The notes beneath the pieces are model-generated. The model saw only the letters and a list, made by a program, of their open reading frames with translations. It was not told the DNA's origin and did not search any database. Of a stretch of DNA of 64,000 bases, positions 1 to 8,396 are shown one piece after another. This DNA is from Porphyromonas uenonis DSM 23387 = JCM 13868 (GTDB taxonomy: Bacteria > Bacteroidota > Bacteroidia > Bacteroidales > Porphyromonadaceae), in assembly GCF_000482365.1 (NCBI RefSeq), contig NZ_KI535309.1, positions 92,275 through 156,274 of the forward strand, read 5' to 3'. The first letter of the stretch is position 1, and each line of letters begins with the position of its first letter. Position numbers and translations under genes: made by a program.

Positions 1-2708
1 GAGCTGAGATAGCCCCCGCACTACAGGTCAAAGGCGATGCCGCAGGCGGAGAGACTTCGCTCCTGTCGCTCCTATCCCCTGACTACCAACTCTGGATCAG
101 TCGCTACGAGTCGCTAGCTGAGCAGTGCAAAGGGCTTTACGATGCGGAGCTAGCGGTAGAGTACGAAGGGGCTTTTACCACACAGGAGGAGATGCGCGAG
201 CTGCTACTTCCTCCAGACAAACTCTCGGCTGAAGTGGCGCAGCGCACGAAGATCCTAGGCACTCCGACGAAAGGGCTGTCAATCGTCGACCAGCGGATCA
301 CCTTTGCGACGAAGCCACAGCTACTGATCCATCGCCACTTTGACCTATTGGTCGAGGAGCTGCAGGTGCGCAAGCGGGGCTTCTTCAAGAGCTTCTTCCT
401 CTCCGAGTCGTCCGCACAGGCGCAGCGCCTCAAGGAGATACTCATCGAGCGTGAAGCCGAGGAGCTCCTCCCCGAGTGGGTGCCACTGGTCGTTCACGAG
501 GGATTTGAGGATAAGGACTTGGACGTCTTGCTCCTGACCGATCATCAGGTCTTCGACCGCTACCACCACTACCAGCTCAAGAGCGACCGCATACGCAATG
601 CCGATGCGGCGATCTCGCTCAAGGAGCTACACGCCATCTCGCCTGGCGACTACATCGTCCACAGCGACCACGGCGTGGGGCAGTTTGACGGGCTCCTCAC
701 CACGGAGGTAGACGGCAAGCCACGTGAGGTGGTCAAGCTGGTTTACCAAAACAAAGATGTGCTCCTCGTCAGCATCCACAGCCTGCACAAGCTCTCAAAG
801 TATCAGGCACAAGAGGAGGGTTCGCCACAGCTCAGCAAACTAGGTACTGGAGCCTGGACAAAGCTCAAGGAGCGTGCGAAGACCAAGATCAAGTCGATCG
901 CTCGTGACCTCATTGCGCTCTATGCAGCGCGCAAGGAGCAACCAGGCTTTGCCTTTTCGCCCGATAGTTACCTGCAGCACGAGATGGAGGCTTCCTTTGC
1001 TTATGAGGAGACGCCCGACCAACTGAAAGCGATCGAGCAGATCAAGGCGGACATGGAGAGTAACCGCCCGATGGATCGATTGGTCTGCGGTGACGTGGGC
1101 TTTGGCAAGACGGAGGTAGCGATACGAGCTGCCTTCAAGGCGGTCGCCGACAGCAAGCAGGTGGCGGTCCTAGTGCCGACGACGATCCTCGCTTACCAGC
1201 ACTACCAAACCTTTAGCCAGAGACTTGAGGGTTTGCCCTGCCGCATCGAATACCTCTCGAGAGCTAAGAGCGATAAGCAGACGAAAGCGATCCTAGCGGA
1301 CCTAGCCGAGGGACGGGTCGACATATTGATCGGCACGCACCGACTGCTGGGCAAAGGGGTCACCTTCAAGTCGCTCGGACTGCTCATCATAGACGAGGAG
1401 CAGAAGTTTGGCGTCAAGGCTAAGGAGCAGCTCCGCAAGCTACAGGTCAACGTGGATACGCTCACGCTCTCGGCAACACCGATACCCCGCACCCTACAGT
1501 TCTCCCTGATGGGTGCTCGTGACCTCTCCAATATCAATACGCCTCCGCGCAATCGTCAGCCCGTCACGACACGCCTCATTCGCTGGTCGCAAGAGACCAT
1601 CGCCGACGCTATCGGTTACGAGTTGGCAAGGCACGGGCAAGTCTTCTTCGTCCACAACCGCATCGAGTCGATCCACGGCGTGGCGGGACAGATCCAGGAG
1701 TGCGTCCCAGGCATTCGCATAGCGATTGCTCACGGGCGCTTGACCCCGAGCGAGACGGAGCGGATACTGCTAGACTTTGCGGAGCGCAAGTACGACCTGC
1801 TCCTAGCCACGACGATCATCGAGAACGGCATCGACATGCCCAATGTCAATACAATCATCATCAACTCTGCTCACCGCTACGGACTCAGCGACCTGCACCA
1901 GCTCCGTGGCCGTGTGGGGCGTGGTAGCCAGCGGGCATACTGCTACCTGATCACCCCGCCACTGGGCACCCTCACGGAGGCTGCCGCACGGCGTGTCAAG
2001 GCGATCGAGAGTCTCTCCGACCTAGGCAGTGGTATGCGCATCGCCTTGCAAGATCTGGACATACGAGGTGCTGGCAATATATTAGGTACCGAGCAAAGCG
2101 GCTTCATCGCGGATCTGGGCTTCGAGACTTACCGCAAAGTCTTTGAGGAGGCAGTCCGCGAGGTCAAGCAGGAGGACTTTGCTGCGCTCTTTGCCGCTCA
2201 GACGGAGCAGCAGGCGGAGCTGGGCAATGCCCTCACCGACACCACGATCGATACCGACCTCGACCTCTCCCTACCCCACGAATACATCCCGCAAGACAGC
2301 GAGCGCATCTTGCTCTACCGTGAACTGGACGAGCTGGCGAGCGACCGCGAACTAAAAGAGTTTGCCGATCGCTTGCGAGACCGCTTTGGCGCCCTGCCAC
2401 CGCAGACGCAGGGGCTTCTCATGGTGCCACGTCTGCGACGTTTGGCCAGCCACCTAGGCATCGTCAAGGTCTCGCTACGTCGTGAGCAGATGATCCTTTT
2501 CCTCCCGCCCAGCGGCTCAGCATACTATCAGAGCAAAGCCTTCGACATACTCCTCAAGAGCGTGGCCAGCTACGGCAAAGCGTGCGAAGTGCGCGAGACC
2601 CGTGAGGGACACCGCAGCGTCAAGTGGCATAACGTCACCACCGTCTACCAAGCCGACAAAATCCTCTCCACGCTCTACAAAGCGCTCTTCGCCCATCCCG
2701 CCAAGTAA
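1..2708 (+). CDS. mfd: Transcription-repair coupling factor Mfd (5' end outside window)
   Basis: Mfd is an ATP-driven DNA translocase that removes RNA polymerase stalled at lesions and recruits UvrA. The frame is open from the left edge (codons from base 3) to the stop at 2708, so about 900 residues of a usual 1100-1150 are visible; the missing part is the N-terminal UvrB-like region. The RNA-polymerase-interacting (CarD-like) domain begins near 612 with the motif PGDYIVHSDHGVG. The translocase follows, with Walker A GDVGFGKT near 1090, the Mfd-type DEEQ box near 1393 and motif VI QLRGRVGRG near 1899. The C-terminal TRCF domain ends the protein. The ATG at 192 is internal to the frame and is not the true start. 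Base composition is GC-rich like the other core genes. Confidence 0.95.
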   Translation, partial: AEIAPALQVKGDAAGGETSLLSLLSPDYQLWISRYESLAEQCKGLYDAELAVEYEGAFTTQEEMRELLLPPDKLSAEVAQRTKILGTPTKGLSIVDQRITFATKPQLLIHRHFDLLVEELQVRKRGFFKSFFLSESSAQAQRLKEILIEREAEELLPEWVPLVVHEGFEDKDLDVLLLTDHQVFDRYHHYQLKSDRIRNADAAISLKELHAISPGDYIVHSDHGVGQFDGLLTTEVDGKPREVVKLVYQNKDVLLVSIHSLHKLSKYQAQEEGSPQLSKLGTGAWTKLKERAKTKIKSIARDLIALYAARKEQPGFAFSPDSYLQHEMEASFAYEETPDQLKAIEQIKADMESNRPMDRLVCGDVGFGKTEVAIRAAFKAVADSKQVAVLVPTTILAYQHYQTFSQRLEGLPCRIEYLSRAKSDKQTKAILADLAEGRVDILIGTHRLLGKGVTFKSLGLLIIDEEQKFGVKAKEQLRKLQVNVDTLTLSATPIPRTLQFSLMGARDLSNINTPPRNRQPVTTRLIRWSQETIADAIGYELARHGQVFFVHNRIESIHGVAGQIQECVPGIRIAIAHGRLTPSETERILLDFAERKYDLLLATTIIENGIDMPNVNTIIINSAHRYGLSDLHQLRGRVGRGSQRAYCYLITPPLGTLTEAAARRVKAIESLSDLGSGMRIALQDLDIRGAGNILGTEQSGFIADLGFETYRKVFEEAVREVKQEDFAALFAAQTEQQAELGNALTDTTIDTDLDLSLPHEYIPQDSERILLYRELDELASDRELKEFADRLRDRFGALPPQTQGLLMVPRLRRLASHLGIVKVSLRREQMILFLPPSGSAYYQSKAFDILLKSVASYGKACEVRETREGHRSVKWHNVTTVYQADKILSTLYKALFAHPAK

Positions 2709-2719
2709 ATCAATAAGTC

Positions 2720-3160
2720 ATGCATGTAGGCAACTACACAGCTCTGTATTATCACATTGTATTCTCAACTAAGGGGAGAAAGCCTTTGCTTTCCCTTGAT
2801 GTTCAGCAGAGACTATACGCCTATCTGCAACATTGCTCGAAGTCTAAGAGCCATTCCATAATCAAGGTAAATGGCATGAGCGATCATATCCACATACTGT
2901 TGATGGCTTACTCAGGGGACTTTGTCATCTCCAACTTCGTAAGAGAGATAAAGAAGTCCACAAACAAGTTTCTCAATACTGCGATGGGTATGAATGGCTC
3001 TTTTGCTTGGCAAGATGGGTACTTTGTTAGTACGGTTAGCAAGCGAGATGTTGCAGCTATATGCAGGTACATTGAAATGCAACAAGAACATCACAGCAAG
3101 TTTGATGTCGCAAAAGAACTAGAGATCATCTTCAGACTAAATGATGATGAGCTCAGATAG
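2720..3160 (+). CDS. IS200-like Y1 transposase, RAYT type
   Basis: A 146-residue HUH/Y1 single-strand DNA transposase of the IS200/REP-associated (RAYT) group. The HUH pair is His56-Ile-His58. The catalytic tyrosine is probably Tyr117, in the context YIEMQQEHH. The start YYHIVFSTKGR and the segment WQDGYF are typical of the family. All key residues are present, so it may be active. It begins 11 bases after mfd and is more AT-rich than mfd, which suggests acquisition. There is no TnpB partner. Five bases after its stop begins an inverted pair of REP-like hairpins (3165-3699), as expected if this protein acts on those repeats. A simple IS200 copy is the alternative; no second transposase copy is in the window to compare. 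Confidence 0.85.
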   Translation: MHVGNYTALYYHIVFSTKGRKPLLSLDVQQRLYAYLQHCSKSKSHSIIKVNGMSDHIHILLMAYSGDFVISNFVREIKKSTNKFLNTAMGMNGSFAWQDGYFVSTVSKRDVAAICRYIEMQQEHHSKFDVAKELEIIFRLNDDELR

Positions 3161-3164
3161 GCAT

Positions 3165-3277
3165 TAGTCCGACCCACAAGGGGTCGATAAACTGCTACCG
3201 TCTTGCCCCCATCGGTCGTTCGGGGCTGTAGCCCCTCCGACCGACGGCTACGATGCGTCGGACCTCTCACGAGGTCC
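3165..3277 (+). repeat. REP-like hairpin block, left arm of inverted pair
   Basis: Contains three hairpins in a row: CGACCC/GGGTCG, then CGGTCG-GGGGCT/AGCCCC-CGACCG, then GGACCTC/GAGGTCC. Two segments (3165-3187 and about 3209-3256) recur almost exactly, inverted, in 3590-3699. The 21 bases between those segments are unrelated in the two arms. It starts 5 bases after the transposase stop. Confidence 0.8.
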
Positions 3278-3283
3278 TTTTTT
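3260..3283 (+). terminator. Intrinsic terminator after the transposase gene
   Basis: The stem GGACCTC / GAGGTCC with loop TCAC is followed by six T on the plus strand. It is also the third hairpin of the REP-like block. Confidence 0.65.
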
Positions 3284-3301
3284 ATAAGAGCCATCGGAGG
3301 G

Positions 3302-3325
3302 TTTAGAGGTTAGAGATTAGAGGGG
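3302..3325. repeat. TTAGAGR heptad array
   Basis: Three to four heptads of the form TTAGAGR, preceded by GAGCCATCGGAGG. The same pair of motifs occurs together at 4992-5075 and 57196-57302. Confidence 0.6.
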
Positions 3326-3565
3326 ACGAGTAACGGTTGTAGGGACGCTCGGTCGAGCGTCCGTTGGGTAAAAGCGAGACGTATAACCCGTCATCGTAAA
3401 AACTGGACATCGTATCGCTTTAACGGGGACGGACGCACGACCGTGAGTCCCTACAAGGGTTACACGTCCCGTGCGTCTGTACATACTGTTACACGTCTCG
3501 CTTTGACACAACGGATGCCATCCGACTAGAGACATCCGTGCGTCCCTACACGGGGCTACCCGTCC
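3324..3565. repeat. Inverted-unit intergenic element, cluster 1 (GTAGGGACGCAC family)
   Basis: Built from oppositely oriented copies of a unit of about 75 bases. The unit runs roughly from ACGTGTAACGG through GTAGGGACGC and GCGTCCGTTGTGTCAAA. It sits between the two REP-like arms. Four other clusters lie at 5092, 18504, 41530 and 49530. No reading frame is conserved between copies. Confidence 0.75.
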
Positions 3566-3589
3566 TCTGCATCTTTACGGAGAGCAGAC

Positions 3590-3699
3590 GACCGCTTGCG
3601 GTCGGACGCTTCGTAGCCGTCGGTCGGAGGGGCAACAGCCCCGAACGACCGATGGTTAGGTGAACACGCTAGAGGATCGACCCATTGTGGGTCGGACTA
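3590..3699 (-). repeat. REP-like hairpin block, right arm of inverted pair
   Basis: Reverse complement of the 3165-3277 block. It has the same CGACCC and GGGGCT hairpins but its own third hairpin (GACCGC/GCGGTC). Its outer end lies 9 bases from the stop codon of the truncated LRR gene. Confidence 0.8.
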
Positions 3700-3707
3700 G
3701 ACGAGGC

Positions 3708-4868
3708 TCACCCAGCCATAATCCTTTTGTTTTTTAGAACTTCCCAGTTTTTTCGCTTTGCTGTAGTTACGTCAGCAGCGCTACACCTGTTTTTATCCCT
3801 TCTCTCAGAGGAGCGATCTATCACCACAAGAGTACCACGACTCTTTTTCCTTCGATTGGGAAGACTATTCACCAACTTGGTCATAGCCTTGCCATTGATA
3901 CAATTACTGTAGCAATAAAGAGCATTCAACCTAGCACACCCAGATACATTCAAGTTAGTCAGCTTATTGGAGTTGCAGTAAAGCGTTTCCAAGGCTGTGT
4001 TCTTTGACATGTCCAAGCTGGTGAGTTGATTGTTCTGGCAGTAAAGCTTTGTCAAGGAGGTACAGTCCGACAGTTCCAAGCTGGTCAGTTGATTGATCTG
4101 GCAGTCAAGCTTTGTCAAGGAGGGACAGCCCGACAGATCCAAGCTGGTCAGTTTGTTGAGACCGCAATCAAGATCTGTCAAGGCGATGTTCTTTGACACG
4201 TCCAAGCTCTTCAGTTGATTGTCGAGGCAAATAAGCTTTGTCAAGGCGGTATTCTTTGACACGTCCAAGCTGATCAGTTGATTCTCGTCGCACTCAAGCT
4301 TTGTCAAGGCGGTGTTCTTTGACACGTCCAAGCTGGTCAGTCGATTGGCGGAGCAATTAAGATATGTCAAGGCGGTGTTCTGCGACACATCCAAGCTGGT
4401 CAGTCGATTGCCGGAGCACCCAAGCTCTGTCAAGGCAGTATCCTTTGATACGTCCAAGCTGGTCAGTTGATTGAGGCCACAATCAAGATATCTCAAGGCG
4501 GTGTTCTGCGACAGATCCAAGCTGGTCAGGTCATTGCAAGAGCAGTCCAGCTCTGTCAAGGTGATGTTCTTTGAAACGTCTAGGCTGGTTAGTTGATCCC
4601 AACTGCCACAGAAAAGCGTTTTCACATCGCCACGAATAGTGAGCATTTGGCTGGTGAGAGTGTAGGACTTGCGATCGAGATTGTCCGTTTTTCCAGTCTC
4701 TTGAGCCCCCTCAATGGTGACGTTTCCATTGGCTTTGATGCCCAAATAGATGTCCTCACCGACTCTTTTGGTCGTGGTCATCGTGATGACACCTTCGGCG
4801 AGGAGGGAGCTGGAGGTGAGGAGCGTGCCGAGGAGGACGAAGAGCCAGATGCGTAGATGTTTGCTCAT
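3708..4868 (-). CDS. InlJ-like LRR surface protein, 3'-truncated
   Basis: A 386-residue secreted protein with a signal peptide (about residues 1-25) and an N-terminal cap ending in the motif TIRGDV. Eleven 21-residue repeats follow, of the form LTSLDVSKNTALTKLxCxxN. One Cys per repeat gives a cysteine ladder like that of Listeria InlJ, and P. gingivalis has an InlJ homologue. The first 90 residues closely match the 2401-residue protein at 41854-49059. The C-cap begins (AMTKLVNSLP, VVIDRSS) but the protein stops soon after KNWEVL, with no T9SS sorting domain. It probably cannot be anchored and may be a decaying or silent donor copy. The stop lies beside the REP-like arm, so insertion or rearrangement there is the likely cause; a one-base frameshift near the end would extend it only slightly. 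Confidence 0.85.
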   Translation of the reverse strand: MSKHLRIWLFVLLGTLLTSSSLLAEGVITMTTTKRVGEDIYLGIKANGNVTIEGAQETGKTDNLDRKSYTLTSQMLTIRGDVKTLFCGSWDQLTSLDVSKNITLTELDCSCNDLTSLDLSQNTALRYLDCGLNQLTSLDVSKDTALTELGCSGNRLTSLDVSQNTALTYLNCSANRLTSLDVSKNTALTKLECDENQLISLDVSKNTALTKLICLDNQLKSLDVSKNIALTDLDCGLNKLTSLDLSGCPSLTKLDCQINQLTSLELSDCTSLTKLYCQNNQLTSLDMSKNTALETLYCNSNKLTNLNVSGCARLNALYCYSNCINGKAMTKLVNSLPNRRKKSRGTLVVIDRSSERRDKNRCSAADVTTAKRKNWEVLKNKRIMAG

Positions 4869-4872
4869 AGTG

Positions 4873-5075
4873 TAGCTAGAGATCAGAGGTTAGAGATTAG
4901 AAGTGGGGGAAGCTGTGAAGGCTCGGCCGTACGAACTGTGTTTTCTGCGAAGTTATACCTTTATTGCGAGTTGAGCAAGAGGGGGGAGGGGGATTAGAAA
5001 TTAGAGATTAGAGGTTAGAGATTAGAGGGGGGAAATCGGAGCTATCGGAGGTGTCGGAGCCATCGGAGGAATCGG
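4873..5075. repeat. Heptad arrays and ATCGGAGG motifs
   Basis: TTAGAGR heptads lie at 4873-4902 and 4992-5029. At about 5036-5075 there are four imperfect copies of a TCGGAG(G/C) motif. The LRR promoter lies between the two heptad tracts. Confidence 0.6.
4948..4978 (-). promoter_or_regulatory. Promoter of the truncated LRR gene (variant -7 box)
   Basis: On the minus strand TTG is followed after 20 bases by TAACTTCG, a variant of the Bacteroidota TAnnTTTG box. The same arrangement, with similar flanks, precedes the giant LRR gene at 49152-49182. Confidence 0.6.
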
Positions 5076-5091
5076 GCGAATAGTCCAATGA

Positions 5092-5331
5092 GGGGACGCA
5101 CGAGACGTGTAACGGTTGTAGGGACGCTCGGATAGTGTCGGGTCGGAGGGCGTCCGTTGTCGAACCAGCCGACGTGTAACCGGTGTAGGGACGCTCGGTG
5201 AGTGTTTAGCCGGAGGGCGTCCGTTGTGTCAAAGGTTATGGTGTCAGGGCTTTAACGGGGACGGACGCCCTCCCGCTAGATACTCCCGTGCGTCCCTACA
5301 ACCGTTACACGTCTCGTTTTGACGCAACGTG
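5092..5331. repeat. Inverted-unit intergenic element, cluster 2
   Basis: Two forward partial units and one inverted unit of the GTAGGGACGC family. The second half reads GGACGGACGCCCTCCCGCTAG then CGTGCGTCCCTACAACCG. It fills the space between the LRR promoter and the 3' end of ispE. Confidence 0.75.
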
Positions 5332-5350
5332 AGATTTGCGGAGACTAGGG

Positions 5351-6232
5351 TCAGGAGAGGCGCTCGAGCCAGACGGGGAGGTCGGCGAGGTGGGGAGCGA
5401 GCGGGGAGGGGGTGGCAGAAGACGAGGTGGAGACAGAAGAGGGGGTGGACGAGAGGGGGTTGTCGGCGAAGAGGGCGTAGAGGGCGGTGCCGGAGCCGGA
5501 CATGGCGGCGTAGAGAGCACCGTGGTGGTAGAGCGTGTCTCGCAGTGCGGCTAACTCGGGGTAGTGTGCGAAGACGACGGTCTCGAAGTCGTTGACGATG
5601 AGTTCTCGCCACTCCCCTATCGGTTGCTCGAGGAGTGCAGCGAGCTTGCCCTCCGCCTCGGGGTGACGTGTCACCTGTCGGTACGCTTCGGCGGTGCTCA
5701 TGCCGATGGGGGGCTTGACGACGAGGAGCCATTTGCCGTGCAGTGCGGACGGCATCGTGAGCGGTGTGAGCACTTCGCCACGGCCTGTGACGAGCACGGG
5801 GCGGGACTGGATGAAGAAGGGGCAGTCGCTGCCGAGCTCTCCCGCCAACGTCTCTAGCTCTGTGGTAGAGAGTCCTAAGTGGCACAGTTCGTTGACCGCT
5901 AGGAGCGTGTAGGCCGCATCGGCAGAGCCACCACCGAGACCAGCCTCTGACGGGATTAGCTTCTCGAGCTTGAGCCGTAGCGGAGGTATCTCGTGGTGGT
6001 GCGCTCGGAGTAGCTGCACCGCTTTGTAGATGAGATTGCGCTCGATGGGCAGTTCACCCGCTAGCCCAGCGATCTCGTACGAGTCCTCCGTAGCTCCTGC
6101 AGCTATCTCTACCGTGAGCTGATCCGCCCAGCCGATGGGGAGCATACAGCTCTCGATGTCGTGGTAGCCGTCGGGGCGACGGCGTAGGATACGCAGCCCG
6201 AGGTTGATCTTAGCGTGTGGGTGTAGGATCAT
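5351..6232 (-). CDS. ispE: 4-diphosphocytidyl-2-C-methyl-D-erythritol kinase
   Basis: IspE phosphorylates CDP-methylerythritol with ATP in the non-mevalonate (MEP) isoprenoid pathway; it is a cytosolic GHMP kinase. The start ILHPHAKINLGLRILRRRPDGYH is typical (Lys/Asn substrate contacts). The glycine-rich ATP loop is GLGGGSADAA, and the C-terminal GHMP motif is MSGSGTALYALF. It is 293 residues long. A Ser/Thr/Pro-rich insert of about 25 residues lies before the last 15 residues and has no obvious role. It starts 19 bases after recQ and is probably the last gene of recJ-recQ-ispE. dxs, the first enzyme of the same pathway, is at 33063. Confidence 0.93.
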   Translation of the reverse strand: MILHPHAKINLGLRILRRRPDGYHDIESCMLPIGWADQLTVEIAAGATEDSYEIAGLAGELPIERNLIYKAVQLLRAHHHEIPPLRLKLEKLIPSEAGLGGGSADAAYTLLAVNELCHLGLSTTELETLAGELGSDCPFFIQSRPVLVTGRGEVLTPLTMPSALHGKWLLVVKPPIGMSTAEAYRQVTRHPEAEGKLAALLEQPIGEWRELIVNDFETVVFAHYPELAALRDTLYHHGALYAAMSGSGTALYALFADNPLSSTPSSVSTSSSATPSPLAPHLADLPVWLERLS

Positions 6233-6251
6233 ATCGTGGTGACTCTTTCGA

Positions 6252-8396
6252 TTACTTATTCTTATATAGGTGTACCCCGTCAGTACGGTAGCGGTCGTCC
6301 TCCTCGAGGAGCTTCTGCAGGATCGGAAGCAAAGCTTTCGTCTTGACCCCTAGCCTCTTGGCCAACTCCCGCAAAGTAGGCGACGGCTCCTCCATTTGCT
6401 CTAAAAGAGCTTTGAGTCGCATCTCCAGAGTCTCTTCGCTACGCTGGGAGCGCGCTTTACGAGCTAGGCAAAGGTCACAGCGTCCGCACGGCTCAGCCAG
6501 CTCCTCGCCAAAGTAGTGTAGGAGCATCGCCTGTCGGCAGCCCTGCTGACTGTCGAGGTATGCGATCGTAGCGGCGAGTCGCTTGGTCATCGCTTCCTTG
6601 CGCAGCTCGTACACCTCGGGGGGAATGAGGAAGTGATGCTTGCGCTCCCGCCGTGTGTAGAAGAGGATGCGGGGCAAGCGCTTTCGCGGAATATAGTGAA
6701 TGATGCCTCGCTGGCTCATCCGGACCAAGCTCTCGTAAACCGCCTCTCCCGTCAGGCGGGTCTGTATGGAGAGGGTACGCTCGTCGATGAAGACGTAATC
6801 GGAAAAGAGTCCCGAGTAGTTTCTCAAGACAGCCCGTAGCACCTTGTCATCTTGGGCGGACAAGCCTCGGATGTAGTATAGCTCCTCTCTAGAGACCTCC
6901 ACGATGAGTCGTGAGCGTGCCTCGTCGAGGAGTAGCTCCCAGGCGCCGGCCAACTCGAGGATATGCAGGGCACTCAAGCTCCGTATCGGGTGCAGATGCT
7001 CCGTCCGCACAAACGCCTCGAGGTCTATCTCGTAGCTACGCTCCATGCCCTCGCCGAGACCAATGCCAAGGTAGCTGTAAAGGGTGTCGTATAGATCACG
7101 AATGTAAGCTTTGTCGGGAAATTCGTTTTGCACCCGCTGCAGGAGCATCCCACGATCCCGACGCTCGTATAGCACCACGGCAAAGGCACGCTGTCCGTCA
7201 CGCCCCGCACGTCCCGCCTCTTGGAAGTATTCCTCCAGAGCCACGGGCATACTCCAGTGCACGACGAGACGCACATCGGGTTTGTCGATACCCATGCCGA
7301 AAGCATTGGTGCAGACCATCACACGCACCTCGCCAGCCATCCAAGCGTTTTGCTTGATCTCTCGCTCGGCGTGGGTCAGCCCCGCATGGTAGTAGTGTGC
7401 CGAGATGCCAGTCTCCTGCAGCATCTCAGCCAGCTCTTGCGTTTTCTTGCGATTGCGACAGTAGACGATCGCGCTGCCGCTCGTCGAGGCGAGGATATGG
7501 AGGAGCTCCGTCGCCTTGTCCGTCGTAGGACGTACGATATACTGCAGGTTGTCCCGCGCGAAAGAGCTACTGATGACATGCGGCTTACGAAAATTCAGGC
7601 GCGCCATCACGTCGGCGACAACCTCTGGCGTAGCGGTCGCTGTGAGTGCTAGGAGTGGCACGGCGGGGTAGTAGCGACGTATCTCTGCGATCTTTAGATA
7701 ACTGGGGCGGAAGTCGTAGCCCCACTGCGAGATACAGTGACACTCGTCCACCACGATCAGCCGTATCGGTAGCTCGGGCAGACAGGCGAGGAAGAGTGGC
7801 GACGCTAGACGCTCGGGCGATAGGTAGAGGAACTTGCATCCACCGTACAAGCAATTGTCCAAGGCGCGCTGTATTTCCTTGTACTCCATACCCGAGTGAA
7901 TAGCCACGGCATACATGCCCCGCTTGTTGAGGCCGTCCACCTGATCCTTCATGAGTGCAATGAGTGGCGTGACGACGAGTGTCAGCCCGTCGTGTAGCAT
8001 CGTCGGCACCTGAAAGGTGATGCTCTTGCCACCGCCCGTAGGGAGCAGCCCAAGCGTGTCTCGTCCCGCCAAGACACTCTCGATGATCTCCGCCTGCTTG
8101 AGTCGGAAGGTCGGGTAACCCCAGTAGCGATGAAGCACTCCTAGCGGGGTAGCTTCATCGTCCGCAGAGGCGGTGCCAGCCTTTTCTGGTCGATCGTCCG
8201 TCGGCTGGGAAGGCTTTTCGCTTAGCCCCTCACGCTCGGTCTCAGCTCGCGGGTCGGTCGCTGCGTCGCGCCACAGGTCATCCTGCTCCTCGAGGAGCAA
8301 GTCCCAGTCGACAGCTTCGCCACGTCCAGAAGGGGTGCCAGGCGTCTCATCGCTGGGAGGCAAAGAGGTCCTCTCCAGGTCGTTGTGGCTTGACAT
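6252..8396 (-). CDS. recQ: ATP-dependent DNA helicase RecQ
   Basis: A 3'-5' helicase that works with RecJ and RecFOR at gaps and stalled forks. Walker A GLLPTGGGKS is at residues 116-125 and the DECH box at 217-220. The helicase C-domain has GRAGRDG, and the zinc module is GCRQ plus PCGRCDLC. A winged-helix-like segment ends the protein, and no HRDC domain is seen. At 714 residues it is longer than E. coli RecQ because of about 85 acidic, low-complexity residues at the N-terminus. No other Met lies between the start and the helicase core, which supports this start. The first 50 bases overlap the end of recJ in another frame, so the two are probably translationally coupled. Confidence 0.93.
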   Translation of the reverse strand: MSSHNDLERTSLPPSDETPGTPSGRGEAVDWDLLLEEQDDLWRDAATDPRAETEREGLSEKPSQPTDDRPEKAGTASADDEATPLGVLHRYWGYPTFRLKQAEIIESVLAGRDTLGLLPTGGGKSITFQVPTMLHDGLTLVVTPLIALMKDQVDGLNKRGMYAVAIHSGMEYKEIQRALDNCLYGGCKFLYLSPERLASPLFLACLPELPIRLIVVDECHCISQWGYDFRPSYLKIAEIRRYYPAVPLLALTATATPEVVADVMARLNFRKPHVISSSFARDNLQYIVRPTTDKATELLHILASTSGSAIVYCRNRKKTQELAEMLQETGISAHYYHAGLTHAEREIKQNAWMAGEVRVMVCTNAFGMGIDKPDVRLVVHWSMPVALEEYFQEAGRAGRDGQRAFAVVLYERRDRGMLLQRVQNEFPDKAYIRDLYDTLYSYLGIGLGEGMERSYEIDLEAFVRTEHLHPIRSLSALHILELAGAWELLLDEARSRLIVEVSREELYYIRGLSAQDDKVLRAVLRNYSGLFSDYVFIDERTLSIQTRLTGEAVYESLVRMSQRGIIHYIPRKRLPRILFYTRRERKHHFLIPPEVYELRKEAMTKRLAATIAYLDSQQGCRQAMLLHYFGEELAEPCGRCDLCLARKARSQRSEETLEMRLKALLEQMEEPSPTLRELAKRLGVKTKALLPILQKLLEEDDRYRTDGVHLYKNK

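Noticed and set aside
3708..4868. BspA-type LRR protein
   Set aside because: BspA repeats have a different consensus and length; here the units are 21 residues with one Cys, as in InlJ.
5329..5595. Arg/Gly-rich plus-strand frames over the end of ispE
   Set aside because: They are antisense shadows of the Ser/Thr/Pro-rich tail of ispE.
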